Shown piece after piece: positions 59,999-64,000 of a stretch of 64,000 nt of DNA. Under the pieces are notes generated by a model, which ran no database searches, was not told the DNA's origin, and saw only the letters and a list, made by a program, of their open reading frames with translations. Within the stretch, counting starts at the first letter, position 1. Every line of letters starts with the position of its first letter. Source of the stretch: BD2-11 sp965115885 (GTDB lineage Bacteria; Gemmatimonadota; Gemmatimonadetes; Longimicrobiales; Gaopeijiaceae); contig OZ220479.1 in the NCBI GenBank assembly GCA_965115885.1, positions 2,170,001 to 2,234,000 of the forward strand, read 5' to 3'. Position numbers and translations under genes: made by a program.

Positions 59999-62900
59999 CG
60001 CACCCTGTAGGCCCATACCGAAATGTGACCGGGGACCCGTCCACCGCTTCCCGACGCGACCTTGACGCTGGTCGGGTCGACCGGCCCGGTCGGAGCCCAC
60101 TCGAGGTAGACCGTGGAGCCCGCCCGGACGCGGCGACCGGAAAGGCGGAGACGAGAGGAGGACGACGCGTAGGGTTCGAGCCGGAAGTTCTCGGGAGAGT
60201 TCCCGAAGATGTCCTCCAGGTCCCAGGTGGTCATCCCTGAGGACTCGCCGCCTCGCATGTCGTTCCACAGAGAGATGTAGAAGTCGGCGAGGATGCCCTC
60301 CGTCCGCCACCCGGGGCTGACGTCCGCCAGGGACGCGAATCCGCTCCTCGGCGAATGGGTGAGGCGCCGCATCAGCGCCCGCTCGCCTCCTCGATAGCCT
60401 TCGCCCCAGCGGTCCATCGCGTAGCGAAGGACCATCGAGGGGACGCCGTAGACCGCTCGACCGTCCAACAGGCACGGGCCCGAGTTGCCGTCGCTCGGTC
60501 GCCCGACCCAGCTGCACTCCTCGGGCGCCCGCGCGATCCTGCCGTCGCCCAAGTCCCATCCGAAGAACATGGACAACTCGGCGAACCAGTCCCAATACCA
60601 TTCGTACTTCTCCGACAACGGCAAGAGCGCGTCCCAGCCGAGTTCTTGGCCGGAGCCGTGCCCGAAGAGACGGTAGCCAACGAGCTGTTCGGCGAGCGTG
60701 GCGCCGCCCTCCATCTCCCAGAGAGTCTTTCGCGCGGCGTCACCATAAATCAGGGCGTTGAACTGCGCCAAATGCGTGACTTCGTGGGCGATCAGCGCCG
60801 GGTAGCGGCCCAACAGATCGCTCTTCGTCCTCTCGCCTCCGAAGACGCCCTGCGGGTCGGGCGCTATGCCGTAGAAGATCTCGGCCTCGTTGCTCGTCGG
60901 GCAGAGAAGGCTCGGGAACAGATCGCCCGACCACACCCGGCCGAGGAGGTTCTCGGTGCGGTTCACCTCCTTGGTGATCAGCACCAGGAATCGACGATTG
61001 CCGTCCACGTCGGACAGACCGCCGAAGTAGTCGTCTCGAACCTCGGCCACGTTCTCCGCATAGAAGACGTCCAGCTCCGCCAGCTCCGCGTCCGAGAAGG
61101 TCGACGCGGGATTGCCGAGGTCGTCGAGCCAGATCGAGCTGGCGCCCACCCACCGGACCACGGCCTGAACCTGCGCGGCGTCGGTGCACGAGGTCTGCAC
61201 GTGTATCGCCAGCCGGTCGCCGACCTCCAGCTGGCGCCGAGCGTCCGCCATCGCCGGCGGGCCGGTCGGCCGCCCGAGTCGCTCGATGAGCTCCAGGCTC
61301 CGCTCCGTCGTCTCGTCGTGCGCGCTCGACCACCCAACGCTCCGAGCGTCTCCGCTCGACGAGGGGATGCCGGAGGCTCGCGCTCGCGGCGCTCGCCGCA
61401 GAGGGTCGGCTTCCGACAGGAACGGTCCAGCCGAGAGCGCTTCGGCGACTCCCTCGTCATAGGACTCCCGCATCCGGCCGCCGACGTCGGCCACCGCCGC
61501 GACGATTGGGCCGGGGAGCGCCTCGACCACCGACGCGTCCCCCGGGGTTCCCGTCAGCTCGACCCGAGTGAGCGAAGAGGCGTTCTCCGAGATGGACGTC
61601 ACACCGATCACGTACCGCTGGCCGGAAGCGTCTCCCGGAAGGTGCACGCACCCGTTGCCCCCGTACGTGTGCCGGTACCAGCCCACGTCCAGCTCGAGGT
61701 CCTCCGCCGTTCGCGGAGTCACTCCGACCGAGCGGGCGGCGGTCTCGCCGTCGACCGTCACCCGCAGCTCCTCTCGGCGCGGCGGCAGGCAGTCGGCGCG
61801 CGGCACGTCGAAGGTGATCGACGTGGGCGTCGCGGCGGTCACCTGTGCCCTTCGCCCACCCAGAGAGACGCGGTTGTCCGCAACCGTCGGCGAGAACTCC
61901 GAGCCTTCGATTCTCGCCGTCCGGCCCTCGATCAGGACCACCGGATCGACCCCGAGGATCGCCACGCCCGTCTGCACCGCCTCGACTTGGAAGCTCAGGC
62001 GCGCGCTCATTCCGCCGGGGTCGCTCGCCGCGACCTCGACGGTCGCCCGACCCGCCGCCACGCCCGACACGGTCACCTCGCTCCCTTCCACCGAAACCGC
62101 GGCGACCCCGACGTCCGAGCTCCCGGCCTCGTAGACCAGCGAGTCGCCGTCCGGGTCCGCGAACCGGGATCCGACCTCCACGGCGACCGATTCTCCAACG
62201 CGCATCGACTGCGCAGGGATCGCGGCCGTCGCCGTCGGCGCTCGATTGGGCACGATCACCGCGATCTCGAGCGTCGCCGACAGTCCGCCCGGATCGGTCG
62301 CCGTGATCGTCACCGCCGTCTCGCCCTGCGAGACGCCCGCCACCGTAACCACTCCGCCGTCCAGCGACGCCGCCGCGATTCTTGCGTCCGAGCTGGCGAC
62401 CGCAAAGGCCAGCGAGTCGCCGTCCGGGTCCGCGAACCGGGACGTCAGGTCGACCGACGTCGAATCGCCGACGAACACCGACTGCTGGAGAATCGTGTCC
62501 GCCGCCGTCGGCACTCGGTTCGGCACTGTCACCGCGAACCCGAGCTCCGCCGACAGTCCGCCGGGATCGGTCGCCGTGATCGAGACCGTCGCCCCGCCCT
62601 GCGAGACGGCCTCCACGATCGCCACGCTCCCATCCACGACCACCGAGACCACCGTAGCGTCCGAACTCGCCGCAACGTAGGTCAGCGAATCCCCGTCCGG
62701 GTCGGCGAAGTGCGCCGCCGCGTCCACGACCAGCGAGTCGCCGACGAACACCGACCGCTGCGAAATCGTGTCCCTCGCCTCAGGGGCTCGGTTGGGCACG
62801 GTTACCGCGAACCCGAGCTCCGCCGACAGTCCGCCGGGATCGGTCGCCGTGATCGAGACCGTCGCCCCGCCCTGCGAGACGGCCTCCACCGCAGCCACTC

Positions 62901-63753
62901 CGCCATCCATCGACACAGCGACGATCGCGGCGTCGGAGCTCGCGGCCTCGTAGACCAGCGAGTCTCCGTCGGGGTCCGCGAAGCGCAGCGCGACCTCCAC
63001 CGAAGCCGATTCCCCGACGAACACCGACTGCCGGGGAATCGTGTCCGTCGCCGTCGGCGCCCGATTGGGCACCGTAACGTCGAACTCGAGCTCCGCGGAC
63101 AATCCGCCGGGATCGGTCGCCGTGATCGAGACCGTCGCCCCGCCCTGCGAGACGGCCTCCACGATCGCCACGCTCCCATCCACGACCACCGAGACCACCG
63201 TAGCGTCCGAGCTCGCCGCAACGTAGGTCAGCGAATCCCCGTCCGGGTCGGCGAAGTGCGCCGCCGCGTTCACGACCAGCGAGTCGCCGACGAACACCGA
63301 CCGCTGCGAAATCGTGTCCCTCGCCTCAGGGGCTCGGTTGGGCACGGTTACCGCGAACTCGAGCGTCGCCGACAGTCCGCCCGGATCGCGAACGGTGACG
63401 GCGACGGTCGCTTCGCCCTGCGACACTCCGGACACCGTCGCCACGCCGCTGTCCACGGAGACCGAAGCGACCCCGGTATCGGAGCTCGTCGCTGCGTAGG
63501 TCAGCGCATCCCCATCCGGGTCGGCGAAGCGCCCGGACAGGTCGACGGCGACCGATTCGCCCACGGCCACCGTCTGGGCCGCGATGACGCCTACCGGGGT
63601 CGGCGCTCGGTTTCGAACGGGCTCCGGCTCCGTGGCTCCGTCGTCCCCGCAAGCCGCAACCCAGAGGGTCGCCAGCAAGGCGGCGTGGACGAATCCAACC
63701 GACTTCGACGCCCGATCAGAATCATCTTTTCGCGACCGGATTTCCGGCGCCAT
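59995..63753 (-). CDS. Large repeat lipoprotein with C-terminal zincin (M30-like) domain
   Basis: The 1252-residue protein has a lipoprotein signal (FVHAALLATLWVAACGDD). Six tandem cadherin/Ig-like repeats of about 91 residues follow (about 47-595), each starting NRAPT or NRAPE and containing FADPDGDSLTY and TDPGGLSA. An IPT/TIG-like domain covers about 605-700. The peptidase region has a zinc-binding HEVTHLAQF near residue 988 and a third-ligand-type glutamate in LWEMEGGATLAEQLVG. The layout resembles hyicolysin-like M30 peptidases on a long stalk, exposed on the cell surface. The start at 63753 follows AGGAAGTGAAGC. Confidence 0.85.
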   Translation of the reverse strand: MAPEIRSRKDDSDRASKSVGFVHAALLATLWVAACGDDGATEPEPVRNRAPTPVGVIAAQTVAVGESVAVDLSGRFADPDGDALTYAATSSDTGVASVSVDSGVATVSGVSQGEATVAVTVRDPGGLSATLEFAVTVPNRAPEARDTISQRSVFVGDSLVVNAAAHFADPDGDSLTYVAASSDATVVSVVVDGSVAIVEAVSQGGATVSITATDPGGLSAELEFDVTVPNRAPTATDTIPRQSVFVGESASVEVALRFADPDGDSLVYEAASSDAAIVAVSMDGGVAAVEAVSQGGATVSITATDPGGLSAELGFAVTVPNRAPEARDTISQRSVFVGDSLVVDAAAHFADPDGDSLTYVAASSDATVVSVVVDGSVAIVEAVSQGGATVSITATDPGGLSAELGFAVTVPNRVPTAADTILQQSVFVGDSTSVDLTSRFADPDGDSLAFAVASSDARIAAASLDGGVVTVAGVSQGETAVTITATDPGGLSATLEIAVIVPNRAPTATAAIPAQSMRVGESVAVEVGSRFADPDGDSLVYEAGSSDVGVAAVSVEGSEVTVSGVAAGRATVEVAASDPGGMSARLSFQVEAVQTGVAILGVDPVVLIEGRTARIEGSEFSPTVADNRVSLGGRRAQVTAATPTSITFDVPRADCLPPRREELRVTVDGETAARSVGVTPRTAEDLELDVGWYRHTYGGNGCVHLPGDASGQRYVIGVTSISENASSLTRVELTGTPGDASVVEALPGPIVAAVADVGGRMRESYDEGVAEALSAGPFLSEADPLRRAPRARASGIPSSSGDARSVGWSSAHDETTERSLELIERLGRPTGPPAMADARRQLEVGDRLAIHVQTSCTDAAQVQAVVRWVGASSIWLDDLGNPASTFSDAELAELDVFYAENVAEVRDDYFGGLSDVDGNRRFLVLITKEVNRTENLLGRVWSGDLFPSLLCPTSNEAEIFYGIAPDPQGVFGGERTKSDLLGRYPALIAHEVTHLAQFNALIYGDAARKTLWEMEGGATLAEQLVGYRLFGHGSGQELGWDALLPLSEKYEWYWDWFAELSMFFGWDLGDGRIARAPEECSWVGRPSDGNSGPCLLDGRAVYGVPSMVLRYAMDRWGEGYRGGERALMRRLTHSPRSGFASLADVSPGWRTEGILADFYISLWNDMRGGESSGMTTWDLEDIFGNSPENFRLEPYASSSSRLRLSGRRVRAGSTVYLEWAPTGPVDPTSVKVASGSGGRVPGHISVWAYRVR
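61975..63610 (-). repeat. Six tandem coding repeats of about 273 bases
   Basis: The repeats encode the Ig/cadherin-like units of the surface lipoprotein. Units 2 and 4 from the N-terminus are almost identical at DNA level (around 63080-63350 and 62540-62810), which points to recent duplication or gene conversion. The ends of units 2, 3 and 4 share a long identical stretch around 63100-63165, 62830-62890 and 62550-62610. Confidence 0.9.
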
Positions 63754-63819
63754 GCTTCACTTCCTATCTTGAGGATCTCTGAGGATCATATGACGGGAAC
63801 TGTAGCGTCTTTCCTTTCG

Positions 63820-64000
63820 TCACGCTGTCAAGAGGAACCGGGCCACGATGCGGTAGGTGAGCCCCCCAGACGACCAGGCCGTCGATGCGGATGCACGGGA
63901 ACCGCCGCGCTTCGTTCCCGTACCGATGGACGTGCGCGCCTCGGTTGGCTCGGTTCATCAGATCGGACACGGCGAACCAGTGGACCGAAGCCACTTCCCG
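63820..64000 (-). pseudogene. NUDIX hydrolase, C-terminal part, with homopolymer frameshift
   Basis: The window edge cuts the gene. The visible part reads SVHWFAVSDLMNRANRGAHV and RRFPCIRIDGLVVWG, typical of the end of CoA pyrophosphatase-like NUDIX proteins. After a run of six G (minus strand; 63862-63867) the frame is lost. Removing one G restores LTYRIVARFLLTA and a stop at 63820, exactly the family C-terminus. It is therefore either a one-base mutation or a sequencing error in an otherwise good gene. Confidence 0.7.

Noticed and set aside
61975..63610. Regular repeats that might suggest a CRISPR array or satellite
   Set aside because: The period is 273 bases, in frame, and encodes protein repeats. 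There are no short conserved repeats with unique spacers.

Overview
This is a high-GC chromosomal window. Its gene content resembles Gemmatimonadota: sortilin-type BNR-repeat exoproteins, S9 peptidases, a DUF5117-type metalloprotease, large FtsX-type permeases, twin-arginine and lipobox signals, and Rho followed by other genes. The phylum is inferred from gene content and composition, because no rRNA or other marker gene is present. No tRNA, rRNA or CRISPR array was seen.

Layout. Positions 1-3.1 kb are mobile-element debris: a frameshifted IS110 transposase, the tail of an alpha/beta hydrolase, a truncated IS630, and the remnant of an Eco57I-like DNA methyltransferase. From 3.2 to 10.4 kb come a DUF3667 membrane protein, an amidase, the ergothioneine genes egtD and egtB, and a divergent two-gene ABC importer that is a good candidate ergothioneine or betaine importer. 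An MFS permease follows. Positions 11.8-19.2 kb are a lower-GC accessory island. It holds a tightly overlapping three-gene cassette of unknown function whose last two genes look like an antitoxin/HicA-like pair, then decayed IS3 and IS1634-like fragments, a complete Gabija phage-defence system (gajA-gajB), and an intact IS630 that split a small membrane-protein gene. Positions 19.5-26.2 kb carry secreted or periplasmic proteins (BNR-repeat protein, S9 peptidase) and a PLP aminotransferase. Positions 26.4-29.5 kb hold a 949-residue orphan protein coupled to a 93-residue orphan.

Positions 29.7-34.4 kb encode a lipoprotein-export-like FtsX permease with its ATPase, a TesA-like lipoprotein esterase and a SRPBCC protein. 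Positions 34.6-37.1 kb encode rho, followed in the same direction by a DprA-like gene and a phosphoribosyltransferase gene. This pairing recalls the RqlHI/PsyrTA toxin-antitoxin and defence modules but has no helicase. Positions 37.3-40.6 kb hold a double-PDZ protein and a PQQ dehydrogenase. Positions 40.7-42.5 kb hold an unusual run of very small overlapping genes ending in a STAS-domain protein. Positions 43.5-51.7 kb hold a Tat-exported HisC-like aminotransferase and a TetR-TolC-HlyD-RND efflux operon.

The last part, 51.9-64 kb, holds an HExxH metalloprotease lipoprotein, a YheT-like hydrolase, a cold-shock protein with a long leader, a conserved cytosolic protein, an AI-2E-family permease and a GGQ-domain release-factor-like protein. 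It ends with a decay zone (relics of a VWA protein and of a regulatory-like beta domain), a frameshifted lipoprotein, a 1252-residue lipoprotein with six 91-residue repeats and a zincin domain, and the end of a NUDIX gene that carries a homopolymer frameshift. The best candidates for undescribed biology are the three-gene cassette at 11.8-13.3 kb, the orphan pair at 26.4-29.5 kb, the small-gene/STAS operon at 40.7-42.5 kb, and the rho-linked DprA/phosphoribosyltransferase pair.
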